Shown piece by piece: positions 26,755-36,248 of a stretch of DNA of 64,000 nucleotides (positions within the stretch are counted from its first letter, which is position 1; every line of letters begins with the position of its first letter). Source of the stretch: Sphingobacterium faecale (lineage in GTDB: Bacteria > Bacteroidota > Bacteroidia > Sphingobacteriales > Sphingobacteriaceae); the NCBI RefSeq assembly GCF_016746095.1, contig NZ_JAERTY010000003.1, forward strand, positions 1-64,000, given 5' to 3'. Under the pieces are notes generated by a model. That model saw nothing but the letters and a program-made list of their open reading frames with translations, made no database searches and was not told the DNA's origin. The translations under genes and the position numbers were made by a program.

Positions 26755-28326
26755 TTATTTTTTAGAATAGGTATCTGCTAGTTTCAATGCATTATAAGCG
26801 TTCACTACCCCTCCGCTTATGCATCGGTCTTTTAATTGATCGGCTTTTACAACCGATTTCATTATAATCTCTTTGACTTGAACAGCAGTTAATGTTGGAT
26901 AATATGAACGAATCAATGCGGCTATACCCGATACAATTGGCGCAGCCATGCTGGTTCCATCATGACGTTTGTATTCAGATCCCGGAATCGTAGAATTGAT
27001 ACGAACGCCGGGAGCAAAAACATCGACTTGCTCCTTGCTGAAATTAGAAAAAGATGCTTTTAGGTATTCGTCATTGCTTTTATCAGAGGCGCCAACATTG
27101 ATCCAATTGTCTGCATTCCGAACGCCTTTATTATAAGGCCGTGGATAAATAACCAGAGTATCTAAATTCACTCCATGATTTCCCGATGCATGGACCAATA
27201 GAACATCATGGTCGGCGGCATATTTCATCGCTTCTTCAATTAGGGTTTGATCTATTGTATATGATTCTCCAAAACTCATGTTAATAATTTTCGCTCCATG
27301 ATCGACTGCATATCGAATTGACTTTGCAATAGCATGTTCTTGTTCTAAAGGATCTGCAGCAAGAGGAAGCAATCCCATGATTTGAACGTTTTCTGCTATT
27401 CCCCTGACTCCATTTTCGGGGTTATGTTCGGCTGCAATAATTCCAGCAACATGAGTACCATGGGTTGAACTCTCACCATAAGATGGATCAAACAAGCCCT
27501 TGATCAGATTATTCCCAAGTGCACTCGAGTTGCTACTGCTAGAATTTGCTACTGTAAAAGGAAGATAATCCACATTGTACCAGTAATCGAGTGAATTGCG
27601 AAGCGAAATTAATTCTTCCACGAAGTCTTCTTGATAGGATTCTTTAAAAGTTTTGCTTCTCAATAAGGAAATCATCTTTGAACGAGCTTGATTTTCTCTA
27701 TCATTGCTTGGCTTGTAGTTTACAAAGTCTTTTAAGGTTGGATTTTCTTTACCTATACTTTCGATTATCCGATCTAATGCCTGCTTTCTGTATTTAACTT
27801 GGGTAAGATTCGTTTTGGTTGACTCGACGTAATTTATCAGTTTTCGGCTACGCTTTTGAAATTCCAGAAACTCCTCTCGCTCCGAAATTGGAACGTCTAC
27901 AAACTTCTTTTCTCCAAATTTAGTTTGCCCCATCTGAACCAAACTTGCTAAGGCTGATTTACTAAAGTATTTTATTCCTGACCCTTCCACGGATCCCGTA
28001 AAATTCCACCCATTTATATCATCAATAAAGCCATTATTGTCATCGTCAATACCATTATTTTTAATTTCTCTTTTATTTGTCCAAAACTTGGATTTTAAAC
28101 TTTTATGGTCGACATCAAATCCTGAATCCATGACAGCTACAATGACTGCCTCTCCCTCTTTTCCTTTCAATAATTCTTTGTAAGCTTTATTTGTACTCAC
28201 TCCAAAAACTCCATCTTCTGCTAAATCCAGATGGTGCCAGTTTATATCCTCTTTTTGCTTACAACCTACAATAAGGCAGGTCATAAACAGAAATTTAATT
28301 TTTAATAGATATATTTTATTTTTCAT
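26755..28326 (-). CDS. Subtilisin-like (S8) serine peptidase lipoprotein
   Basis: The 523-residue protein has a lipobox with Cys22 (MTCLIVGC), so it is probably anchored to the outer membrane. The catalytic triad is Asp67 (AVMDSGFDVDH), His289 (STHGTHVAG) and Ser459 (GTSMAAPIVSG), with the oxyanion Asn383 (ASGN). About 220 residues separate Asp and His, far more than in subtilisin; this helical insert (about 110-280) is a feature of some Bacteroidota S8 lipoproteins. No propeptide is obvious. It follows susD by 197 bp and precedes the ABC ATPase by 20 bp. It probably cuts proteins for uptake through the SusC/D pair. Confidence 0.9.
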   Translation of the reverse strand: MKNKIYLLKIKFLFMTCLIVGCKQKEDINWHHLDLAEDGVFGVSTNKAYKELLKGKEGEAVIVAVMDSGFDVDHKSLKSKFWTNKREIKNNGIDDDNNGFIDDINGWNFTGSVEGSGIKYFSKSALASLVQMGQTKFGEKKFVDVPISEREEFLEFQKRSRKLINYVESTKTNLTQVKYRKQALDRIIESIGKENPTLKDFVNYKPSNDRENQARSKMISLLRSKTFKESYQEDFVEELISLRNSLDYWYNVDYLPFTVANSSSSNSSALGNNLIKGLFDPSYGESSTHGTHVAGIIAAEHNPENGVRGIAENVQIMGLLPLAADPLEQEHAIAKSIRYAVDHGAKIINMSFGESYTIDQTLIEEAMKYAADHDVLLVHASGNHGVNLDTLVIYPRPYNKGVRNADNWINVGASDKSNDEYLKASFSNFSKEQVDVFAPGVRINSTIPGSEYKRHDGTSMAAPIVSGIAALIRSYYPTLTAVQVKEIIMKSVVKADQLKDRCISGGVVNAYNALKLADTYSKK

Positions 28327-28356
28327 TCATATAGTATATTAATTCACTTGAGCCCA

Positions 28357-28449
28357 TCAAAATTCAATATGTGCTATCGCTATAGGCGAATTGGGACCTT
28401 TTGTGCTTAAAATAGGAGCGCAGCTGTTCTTTTGTATTGAAATAGTCAC
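28357..28449 (-). CDS. Possible 30-residue peptide between susD and the S8 gene (speculative)
   Basis: A GTG at 28449 opens a 30-codon frame reading VTISIQKNSCAPILSTKG, then NSPIAIAHIEF and a stop. The frame is open a further 15 codons upstream but has no other start. The gap 28327-28523 otherwise holds only a weak hairpin near 28430-28458. The composition is protein-like, with one cysteine. It could be a small peptide gene, a gene relic or chance; nothing here shows it is translated. Confidence 0.2.
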   Translation of the reverse strand: MTISIQKNSCAPILSTKGPNSPIAIAHIEF

Positions 28450-28523
28450 AAAAGAAATATAGAAATCACTATGTAATAAGAACCTGTAATATTTATCTAC
28501 TCATTATCGTTTAGTTGAAGAAA

Positions 28524-29909
28524 TTAATATCCAGAATTATTGGGCAATAAATTTTTATTAATTTCGATCTGCCGGTACGGAATAGGCATGAGATTATGGT
28601 AGGACCTAAAATTGGGCTTCACGTGTTTCAAATCTTCTAACCTACCAGTGTTCTTGAGATCTATAAAACGTCTACCGTTCTCCGTAAAAAACTCCCTACT
28701 GCTCTCTGCCAGATACTGACTGACGAACTCCTCGTCTCCCAATGTTTCTGGCAGGGCGTCCAAGCCTCTTTGTTGTCGAAGGATATTGAGTGTACCTATA
28801 GCCATGTTTTTCTTTTCTTGCATAAACAGCGCGTAGGCCAATTGGAGATACACCTGCTCAATCCTATAAAAAATAGAAAACTCGTCGGTGTTATTGGATT
28901 GGTTTTTGTATTTATAGACCTGATAATACACCTGATCCCCTGAATGAAACTCCTGGAGCCATGCTTGCTTCCGCTTATCCTGATTCTCGAATAAATTAAA
29001 TAGATGTGTACTAATTACGGAACTACTAAGTGTAAAATTGGAAAATAGGTATAGCGAAGCTTCGTTTGTTACGTTTGTTGCAAATCTTGGTGCAATCTGC
29101 CAGATCGTGCTGCTAGCATCTTTTTTAAACGTTCTGGAAGCATCCTCCTCCATATGATAGAGCTGCTGATCCAAAATTGTCTGCGCTACAGCTTCTGCTT
29201 TATCATATTTATGCTGCGCTATATAGTTTTCCAATAGCAACACCAACGCGACTGATTTGTTGATATAAAACTTGTTTGGATCCCTATAGTCGTAATCCAG
29301 TAACGCGACAGCATCATTCAGGTCGTCCTCTATCTTTAATAACAGCTCTTGATAAGGAAGCTTTTTCAGGGTTTTATTAATCACATAGTCTGTAGAAACG
29401 GTATGTGGCACATCGCCGTAGAGTATGCTCAGATAATGGTAATACAGGGCCCTCAGCGTATAGGCTTCGCCTAAAAATTGGTCTTTGAGTTTTGCATCCA
29501 AAACAGAAGATCCGGAAACTCCTTCTATAAAAGCATTAATTGCATAGATATTTTGGTATGTACCATTCCACCATGATGTTGTATAAGAATGAATATCTGT
29601 TATCGTATTTTCAAACATATCCTGCGGAGCGGTAGTTGTTCCAAAAAACTCCAGCTCATCGGTAAAAAGGCTTAAATTAAAACTCGTCCCGTTGTTCCCT
29701 TTACCCAAAATAGAGGCAAGGGAAAGATCTAAGTAAAGAGAATTTAATGCGGCTTTAATAGTCGCGGCATCCTGATATACGGTGGGAGCTTCTATCTTAT
29801 CATTGGGTATATTGACCTCTAGTAGCTTGCTACAAGAAACAGCCAGCAATAAGAAGCCCGATAATAAAGAGAAGAGGAATGCCTTGTATCGTAGTTTTAT
29901 ATTTATCAT
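28524..29909 (-). CDS. SusD/RagB-like surface lipoprotein, locus B
   Basis: A 461-residue lipoprotein with Cys26 in the lipobox (LLLAVSC). SusD signatures include FLGEAYTLRALYYHYLSILYGDVP near residues 145-170, a tetratricopeptide-like helical segment (YDKAEAVAQTILDQQLY), and the C-terminal ESSREFFTENGRRFIDLKN. It is the ligand-binding lid of the SusC at 29920-33264, 10 bp upstream. It resembles the SusD of locus A in length and motif spacing. The peptidases that follow suggest a peptide ligand, which is an inference from context. Confidence 0.93.
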   Translation of the reverse strand: MINIKLRYKAFLFSLLSGFLLLAVSCSKLLEVNIPNDKIEAPTVYQDAATIKAALNSLYLDLSLASILGKGNNGTSFNLSLFTDELEFFGTTTAPQDMFENTITDIHSYTTSWWNGTYQNIYAINAFIEGVSGSSVLDAKLKDQFLGEAYTLRALYYHYLSILYGDVPHTVSTDYVINKTLKKLPYQELLLKIEDDLNDAVALLDYDYRDPNKFYINKSVALVLLLENYIAQHKYDKAEAVAQTILDQQLYHMEEDASRTFKKDASSTIWQIAPRFATNVTNEASLYLFSNFTLSSSVISTHLFNLFENQDKRKQAWLQEFHSGDQVYYQVYKYKNQSNNTDEFSIFYRIEQVYLQLAYALFMQEKKNMAIGTLNILRQQRGLDALPETLGDEEFVSQYLAESSREFFTENGRRFIDLKNTGRLEDLKHVKPNFRSYHNLMPIPYRQIEINKNLLPNNSGY

Positions 29910-29919
29910 GTCTTGAATA

Positions 29920-32900
29920 TTAAAAGGTCAATTGAGCGCCAAATGAAATAATCCGAAGGGGAGGTAAATTACCAAATACCACAAACTCAGGGTCCATGCC
30001 CTGAAAAGAAGTGATCGTCCAAAGGTTCTGTCCCTGTAGTGACAACTTTAGTGACTCGACCTTCAGTTTGGGTATTTTCAGCGAATAGGAAAATGCGGCA
30101 TTCTGCAGTCTGATATAAGAGGCATCGGAAACAGCTGCAGTACTTTCTTTAAAGGGACCAAAAAGGCTATTATGATTAGGGTTTCCAATTTGAGCAGGCA
30201 TATAGGCTGCATTGGGGTTATCTGCGGAATGGTAATTACCCATTACTGCGGGGAGGTTGATTAAGTTGGCTCCAGGTGGACTGTAGTACCTATTCAGATT
30301 GTAGTTGTCTTTTTTTATGAAGTAAAATAAAAAATCGAGACTGAAATTTTTGTAGGATACGGTATTTTGCAAACCTCCTAAAAACTTAGGTGCAAGGCTG
30401 GCTATATACTGCCTGTCCTCTGAGCGTATATTCCCATCGCCACTGTAATCTTTGAATAGAAAATCTCCTGTTTGCGGATCTAAGCCTTCGTATTGATACA
30501 GTTTGACGAAATTTAGGGGATAGCCAATGATATAAGAACTGCTTTCTGTTCCTTCTTCCAAACCGGGATAAGCAATCAGTTTGTTTTTAGGAAAAGAGAG
30601 GTTAAAATTGCTGCTCCAAGAAAAGTCTTTGCTCTTAATGTTTTGATTAGACACAGAAAACTCCCAGCCTTGGTTTTCTACTACAGCCGGAGAATTGCCC
30701 GATATTGATGAAAAACCAGTGGTCGTCGGCAAAGTAATCCCGACCAGCTGATCGGAAGACCTATTGTTATAATAGGCTATCGTAGTACTCAGACGATCCT
30801 TAAGGAAACTCAACTCTGTAGCTATTTCAAATTTCCTGGTATTTTCCCATTTGTATTTGGGGTTAAAAAGTGCGGTTGGCTTTAATATTGGTAATTCATT
30901 ATATAAACCTGCGACCATGGTATAGGTATCTATATAAGCATAATTGCCAATATTGTCAGACCCGGTAATACCGTAACTGCTTCTGAGCTTGCCAAAGGAT
31001 AACCCGGGAATACGCGAGGCAAAATCTTCTTTTGAAAAAATCCAGGCTACGCCCAGTGCTCCAAAATTCCCAAACTTATTATCATCTCCAAATCGACTCG
31101 ATCCATCCCGTCGTGCCGTTAGATTGACAATGTACTTAGCATCATATGTGTAATTGATCCTTGAAAACACGGATGCATATTTGTATTGACTCTCTACATT
31201 GGGAAATAAGGTTATTTCTTTTGCAGCTCCAATATTTTTAATAAAAACGTTTGAAGAGAAATTTTTAGCTTGTACGTATTGCGCTTCACTATCTGACTGT
31301 TGATAGGAGAAGCCGACAAGCGCATTAATCGCCTGTTTGCCCTTAGATAGGCTATAGTTTAATTGGGGTTCAATGATAAAACTATTGTGGTTTTGGGTAG
31401 ATAGTTTAGATTCAGAGTATTCACTAGTCGCATTAAAAGCTGGATTCCAAATGGTATGCGGCATAATCTGCCTTTCTTCGAATTGATTGTTTGTATGGCC
31501 TGCATTTACTTTGGCGAACAAGCCCTTATAAAGCTCGTACGACACATTGGCATTTAATACAATCGTTGAAGTTTTATTTGAATAATAGCCCTTTAGCCAA
31601 GCCAGAGGATTAATCCAAGTACTATTTTCCCAATTTAAGCTGCCATCTGCATGATACAGAGCGGGCGCATTTGGTGCTAAAGTAAGCGCCTCTTTAGTCT
31701 GGTCTGCCGTAGGCAGATTATTGCTTTGCGTCGAATAGGTGGTAGAAGAATTGAAGTTCAGTTTTTGATCCCTGCTTTTGTAATTATAACTCAGCTGCGC
31801 CGCATTTCTTTTATAGCCCTTATCGGTCGGGAATACCGTGGTATTGTCGCTAAGCGTATAGTTGAGGTTAAAATTAGAATATTCATTCCCTCCCCGTACG
31901 CCCAATGAATAGTTCTGGTTAGTAGCGGTATTTCCGATTAACTCTTTTTGCCAATTGGTATATCTATTTCTATCCCAAGCCCCATTGATATCATACGCAT
32001 TGGCTGGTACGGGCCTATTACCATTAATATAAGCTTCATCCCGCATTTTGAGATATTGCTCCGTATTCATCATCTCCAAGAACTTGGGCACTTGGCTCAA
32101 ACTCGTGGAAGTGGAAAATGTAAAGTTAGTTTTAGATTGAAGACCTTTCTTGGTGGTAATGAGGACTACCCCATTAGCACCACGTGAGCCGTAGATAGCC
32201 GTAGCATCTGCATCTTTCAACACTTCGATACTTTCGATATCATTCGGATTGATGGCGTTTAATGGACTTATATTGTTAGATAAAATCTCTGCCGAAAGAC
32301 CACCATTATTCATGCCCAGAGCATCGGATAGATATGGGACCCCATCGATCACGTAAAAGGGATTGTTCCTTCCAGAAAATTTATTCCCCATAAAGTTCTG
32401 TCCTCTGATTTCAATATCCATTCCTCCACCTGGTACACCGGTTAAGTTGGTAATATTTACACCGGGCACCCTGCCTTGTAGAGCCTGCAGAGGATTGATA
32501 ACAGGTTGGATTTCGATGTCTTTGGCTGTAACACGAGCGATACTCCCCGTACGCTCCCGGTCTTTTACGGTGTAATATCCGGCATTGACCATGACTTCGT
32601 CTACATCTTCTTGGATGGGTTGTAATGCGATAACTCTCATTTGCGCTGTAGCGATTCGCTGTACGGACCGGTAGCCGAGAAAGGTTATTACAAGAAGATG
32701 GCCTTCATCCACATCTTTGAGTTCGAAAAGACCATTGTTATCACTGTTGGTCTGCTTGGATGTACGTCGCTTGTTTGCATCTAGCACATATATCGAGGCA
32801 CCAGCTAGAGGCTCTCCTTTTTCGTTGGTCACGCGGCCGACGATGATGCGTTGCTGATTATGGTCGATACCAGGAGCCGGAGGCGATTCTGCTTTTAGTC

Positions 32901-33264
32901 GAACGACTATCATATTATTATTGAATATGTACTCCAAACGATTCTGATGTTGGAATATATCATCAAGAACATGACTAAGGACACGACTATTGCTAATCAA
33001 AGTAACAGGCTGGGCATTTTTAGAAACAACCAAGGGGTTGTATAACAGGTCGTAGCCAGTTTGTTTTTTTATTTCCCGAAGTACAAGCTCTAGGGACTGT
33101 TGTCTTGCCTGTATGGTGACATGCTGGCCGTAAGTGGACTCGGCACTGAGCTGTGCCACGAGTAACATGATAAACAGTGCGATCAATTGTATCCGCATTA
33201 TCCAATATTTAAAATTTTCATTGGTCGGTTGCATCATGCGTACCGCATAATGATTATTATCCAT
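29920..33264 (-). CDS. SusC/RagA-like TonB-dependent receptor with STN domain, locus B
   Basis: The 1114-residue receptor has a signal peptide after Met23 (MRIQLIALFIMLLVAQLSA), an STN domain at about 50-125 (LREIKKQTGYDLLYNPLVV), a carboxypeptidase-regulatory-like domain at about 140-225, and a plug with ALQGRVPGVNITN and LKDADATAIYGSRGANGVVL. A barrel follows, ending FGAQLTF. From the regulatory-like domain to the plug it is very similar to the locus A SusC. The STN domain implies signalling to the FecR encoded 131 bp upstream. Confidence 0.94.
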   Translation of the reverse strand: MDNNHYAVRMMQPTNENFKYWIMRIQLIALFIMLLVAQLSAESTYGQHVTIQARQQSLELVLREIKKQTGYDLLYNPLVVSKNAQPVTLISNSRVLSHVLDDIFQHQNRLEYIFNNNMIVVRLKAESPPAPGIDHNQQRIIVGRVTNEKGEPLAGASIYVLDANKRRTSKQTNSDNNGLFELKDVDEGHLLVITFLGYRSVQRIATAQMRVIALQPIQEDVDEVMVNAGYYTVKDRERTGSIARVTAKDIEIQPVINPLQALQGRVPGVNITNLTGVPGGGMDIEIRGQNFMGNKFSGRNNPFYVIDGVPYLSDALGMNNGGLSAEILSNNISPLNAINPNDIESIEVLKDADATAIYGSRGANGVVLITTKKGLQSKTNFTFSTSTSLSQVPKFLEMMNTEQYLKMRDEAYINGNRPVPANAYDINGAWDRNRYTNWQKELIGNTATNQNYSLGVRGGNEYSNFNLNYTLSDNTTVFPTDKGYKRNAAQLSYNYKSRDQKLNFNSSTTYSTQSNNLPTADQTKEALTLAPNAPALYHADGSLNWENSTWINPLAWLKGYYSNKTSTIVLNANVSYELYKGLFAKVNAGHTNNQFEERQIMPHTIWNPAFNATSEYSESKLSTQNHNSFIIEPQLNYSLSKGKQAINALVGFSYQQSDSEAQYVQAKNFSSNVFIKNIGAAKEITLFPNVESQYKYASVFSRINYTYDAKYIVNLTARRDGSSRFGDDNKFGNFGALGVAWIFSKEDFASRIPGLSFGKLRSSYGITGSDNIGNYAYIDTYTMVAGLYNELPILKPTALFNPKYKWENTRKFEIATELSFLKDRLSTTIAYYNNRSSDQLVGITLPTTTGFSSISGNSPAVVENQGWEFSVSNQNIKSKDFSWSSNFNLSFPKNKLIAYPGLEEGTESSSYIIGYPLNFVKLYQYEGLDPQTGDFLFKDYSGDGNIRSEDRQYIASLAPKFLGGLQNTVSYKNFSLDFLFYFIKKDNYNLNRYYSPPGANLINLPAVMGNYHSADNPNAAYMPAQIGNPNHNSLFGPFKESTAAVSDASYIRLQNAAFSYSLKIPKLKVESLKLSLQGQNLWTITSFQGMDPEFVVFGNLPPLRIISFGAQLTF

Positions 33265-33318
33265 ATATTTGATTTGTTAGGTTAAAAAAATATTAATACG
33301 TCGAAACTATTTGTAGGT

Positions 33319-33377
33319 TTTGCCTGACACGGCCGGCGGTGCTTCCAACACCTCCGGCTCTTTGTCTCTCGGGCAAA
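33319..33377 (-). promoter_or_regulatory. Large GC-rich hairpin in the FecR-SusC junction, locus B
   Basis: The inner stem GCCGGCGGTG (33332-33341) pairs with CACCTCCGGC (33349-33358), with one mismatch, around CTTCCAA. An outer stem joins TTTGCC near 33319 with GGCAAA near 33377. It lies between the fecR stop and the susC start and has no following T-run. The inner stem resembles that at 8122-8152 in sequence (CCGGA-x-GTG ... CCGGC on the minus strand). Confidence 0.55.
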
Positions 33378-33395
33378 CACACACACCTTATACCT

Positions 33396-34583
33396 TTATC
33401 TCTTCCGCACGATAATCCTCCTTCCTTCTATAGTTAGTTTTATCTCACGCGTCAGCTCCAAGCTTTTGACCACGCTCTCTATATCTGAAAAACGGGATAC
33501 CGATCCGCTAAACAGGACATTGGACAGGTCGCCCTGATACACTATATCGGTATCATACCATCTCGCGATCTGTCGCATGACGGTATAGATGTCTGTACTG
33601 TTAAAAACAAATTTGCCTTGTCGCCAAGCTACTGCTTCCTGCACGTCTATAGGGCTGACATGGAGCTTCCCTCCTACCAATTGGCTCTGCTCTCCGGGTC
33701 GCAAAACGATGCTGTTATCTTGGTCGTCTAGTGCCCGAACAGCAACTTTGCCTTCCAATAAGGTCGTACTAGTTTGCTTCTCATCGGCATAGGCATTGAC
33801 ATTGAATACGGTACCTAGCACTTTAAGACGCTGGTGATCTGTCTCTACAATAAAAGGCTTTTCTTTGTTGTGTGCCACTTGAAAATAGGCCTCTCCACTA
33901 AGCTTAACTTTGCGTTCGTCTCCATCGAATCGAGTGGGATAGGTAAGTGAGGACGCAGCATTGACCCATACCTGAGTGCCATCGGGCAAGGTAATGCGGT
34001 ACTCGCCTCCTTTTGGAGTGACTAATGTGGCATAATCGGTTTTGACCTGTGAAAGAACGGATCCATCCTCGTAAGCCAGATGTTCGCCCGCGATGATACC
34101 ATCATGCCCTTCGCTAAGTGCTATACTATTGCCATCGGACCAAGTCAGGGTGGCTCTATTGCCTCCAGGCTGTGGTAGACTATCCTTTATTACGCTCTGT
34201 ACGGTTGTATCGGAAAGTGGTAAAAGGGCTTGCTGATAAAAATAGATCACAAAACTTATTCCTATTACTAACAGGATCGCTGCTGCTACCGATATCCATT
34301 GAAAGGATAAATCACGTCTCTTAGGTTGCATATGCTGGATTTGAAATTCTTCCCAGCGCTGCTCGGTATTGGTTGCTAAATATCGATTGACCGACTGCGC
34401 GAGATACAATTCATCCTGCATCTTTTCGTAAAAGGCATTGTTCTGCGCGTTCTGCTTTCTCCACGTATCCAGCTCTGCCTCCTCTTGCGGAGATAGTGAC
34501 TGTTTCTGGATTTTCTTTCGGATCAATCCGGTGATATAATAGCTATTTTCGAATTCCTGTTTTTCCATATTTGCTCGGGACAT
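33396..34583 (-). CDS. FecR-family anti-sigma factor, locus B
   Basis: The 395-residue protein has a cytoplasmic N-terminal segment of about 95 residues and one membrane helix (WISVAAAILLVIGISFVIYF). A periplasmic FecR domain follows (VTPKGGEYRITLPDGTQVWV, DERKVKLSGEAYFQVAHN), then a C-terminal DUF4974-like domain (NSTDIYTVMRQIARWYDTD). It is encoded 51 bp after its sigma gene. Signal from the SusC STN domain is expected to release or activate the sigma factor. Confidence 0.93.
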   Translation of the reverse strand: MSRANMEKQEFENSYYITGLIRKKIQKQSLSPQEEAELDTWRKQNAQNNAFYEKMQDELYLAQSVNRYLATNTEQRWEEFQIQHMQPKRRDLSFQWISVAAAILLVIGISFVIYFYQQALLPLSDTTVQSVIKDSLPQPGGNRATLTWSDGNSIALSEGHDGIIAGEHLAYEDGSVLSQVKTDYATLVTPKGGEYRITLPDGTQVWVNAASSLTYPTRFDGDERKVKLSGEAYFQVAHNKEKPFIVETDHQRLKVLGTVFNVNAYADEKQTSTTLLEGKVAVRALDDQDNSIVLRPGEQSQLVGGKLHVSPIDVQEAVAWRQGKFVFNSTDIYTVMRQIARWYDTDIVYQGDLSNVLFSGSVSRFSDIESVVKSLELTREIKLTIEGRRIIVRKR

Positions 34584-34634
34584 TTATATAGAAACCGGAA
34601 AATGCAATAAGCGTCTAAAGAAATTTTGTTTTTT

Positions 34635-35222
34635 TTAGATAGAAAGTAAAAGAAGTGCAATACCTACGCCTGAAATCTTACCTTTTAGCAGAGAAATAGC
34701 TCGTGCTCTTTGGTTTTTGACGGTGCTCACCGTAACCCCTAATATTTCGGAAATTTCGGCATAGGACTTGTCTTCGTGGATGAGCAAATCAACAACGGCC
34801 TTGCACTGTGGGGGTAAAGTATTTATAGCCTGCAGCAGCTCCCGTACGGTCTCTGTATGCATCATCTCTAGAATAATGCTCTGCTGGGTATCTATGTATT
34901 CGTATACATAGTCCTGCATATGCCGCTGCCTTACCTTTTGTTGTTCTAAATGATTGTAACAGGCATTGCGTGTGCAGATATAAAGGAAGGCCTTTAACGA
35001 ATTGAAGGTTTTGAAATTGTCATGCCGCTGATACAACTTAAGAAAGCTGTCTTGAACCAGCTCTTCGGCCAGCATAATGTCGTCCGACTTTAGCAGATTG
35101 CCTGCAAAAAATACCAATGCCGGCTGAAACTCTTTATAGATATACTCGAATGCGGTATGCCGACCGCTAGCCAGATGGTTTAGCAGAGTCTCTTCGTCTG
35201 TGTGGTACGTAGTATTGTGCAT
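34635..35222 (-). CDS. ECF-type sigma factor, locus B
   Basis: This 195-residue ECF sigma factor has region 2 (LAEELVQDSFLKLYQRHDNF) and a region 4 helix-turn-helix (DKSYAEISEILGVTVSTVKN). It is the intact parent, or sister, of the broken copy at 415-571; the first 52 residues differ at only a handful of positions. It heads locus B and should control the susC, susD, peptidase and transporter genes. The upstream region 35223-35345 is conserved in the duplicate and is likely its promoter. Confidence 0.93.
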   Translation of the reverse strand: MHNTTYHTDEETLLNHLASGRHTAFEYIYKEFQPALVFFAGNLLKSDDIMLAEELVQDSFLKLYQRHDNFKTFNSLKAFLYICTRNACYNHLEQQKVRQRHMQDYVYEYIDTQQSIILEMMHTETVRELLQAINTLPPQCKAVVDLLIHEDKSYAEISEILGVTVSTVKNQRARAISLLKGKISGVGIALLLLSI

Positions 35223-35378
35223 ATCATATAGGCCGAAAAATTCTTAAATCAGTTAATCGGCCATAAACTTATACAAAATGTGTCGTATTCGCTAATAGTC
35301 TCATCTGTATCTTTTTTGAAACAAGGATAAAGGTATGAATACCATAAAGCCGTCCCGAAGTGAATTTGGAACGGCTGA
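35066..35378. repeat. Segmental duplication, copy 2
   Basis: Partner of 415-727. It contains the first 52 codons of the intact sigma gene, its upstream region and a terminator hairpin. Sequence beyond 35378 is unrelated to that beyond 727, although both lead into an S9 peptidase gene. Confidence 0.85.
35346..35376. terminator. Terminator after the S9 remnant
   Basis: AAAGCCGTCCCGAA faces TTTGGAACGGCT, the same hairpin as 695-727 with a few changes that weaken the stem. It lies just past the stop of the S9 peptidase remnant. Confidence 0.55.
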
Positions 35379-35415
35379 TTATTGACTATATCACGTCTAT
35401 ATCATTTTAAATTAG

Positions 35416-36020
35416 TTAATTCCCTATCATCCTTTCCGGATCGAAGATAGTATTGTATTTTACCCAGTGAGTTTCTTTTGTATCTTTATTTTTTAGAAAA
35501 CAATCGAACCATTTCATTGTTCTTTTTGTAATATCTACCTGATTTTCCTTCTTTGAAAAGCCATGAGCTCCATCTTTGTAAAAAATGAAATATGTGGTTT
35601 TCTGAAACGTAATAAGGCAATAAAAAACTCTTGTTGTAATTTCCATTCAACATTTCTGTCTTCTTTTCCTGCAAAACCTAGTAGAGGTGTTTTAATTTGG
35701 TGAGCAAATAAAATGGGAGAGTTTAAAAGAAAAAGTTCTTTATTCTCTTTAAACGATCCTAAATTAAATTGTCCATTTTCAAAAAGAAAATAGTTTGGTG
35801 AAGTAAAGATTTCATTATAAGAAAAGTAAGAATTTATAATATCACCAGATCCGAATCCACTTACTGCTGTCTTAAAAATACATATTTGAGTAATAATAAA
35901 GTTTGTAGCGTATCCACCAAATGAATAGCCTATAAGTCCAAGTTTACCTCTATCAATCCTCTTTTCTTCTTTTAAAATAGTTTTGATACAATAAGCTAAA
36001 AACTGAAATATAGTGCAATC
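35416..36020 (-). pseudogene. S9 peptidase catalytic-domain remnant with a one-base frameshift
   Basis: From about 36020 the frame reads RGKLGLIGYSFGGYATNFI (catalytic Ser context) and LLGFAGKEDRNVEW (catalytic Asp). It then runs out of frame at an A6 tract on the plus strand (35580-35585). In the next frame the protein continues FYKDGAHGFSKKENQVDITK (catalytic His) to a stop at 35416. One extra T on the coding strand would restore a single frame. The propeller and start are missing, so the gene is 5'-truncated as well. A homologous intact gene lies at 828-3338. Confidence 0.8.
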
Positions 36021-36205
36021 TGGAATGAGGGCTTTGAAAAAGCCACGAAGACCAGAAAAAATATAATATCAGAGTCGATCTGGATTTTCTTAGCAGAATG
36101 CAATGTCCTTATGAGTTCTATATTAACTTACTATGCAGACATAGAACTGGCACACATTTTGCTATCAACTTAGTATTCATAATTTAGGTTAATAATTGGT
36201 TAGTT

Positions 36206-36241
36206 AAAACACCTGAAGCTCCCCGCTTCAGGTGTTTTTTT
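36206..36241. terminator. Terminator at the end of locus C
   Basis: A perfect 14-bp stem, AAAACACCTGAAGC with GCTTCAGGTGTTTT, surrounds the loop TCCCC and runs on into a T-run. It sits 8 bp past the stop of the TlpA gene at 36249 and works in both directions. Confidence 0.85.
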
Positions 36242-36248
36242 ATAGTTA

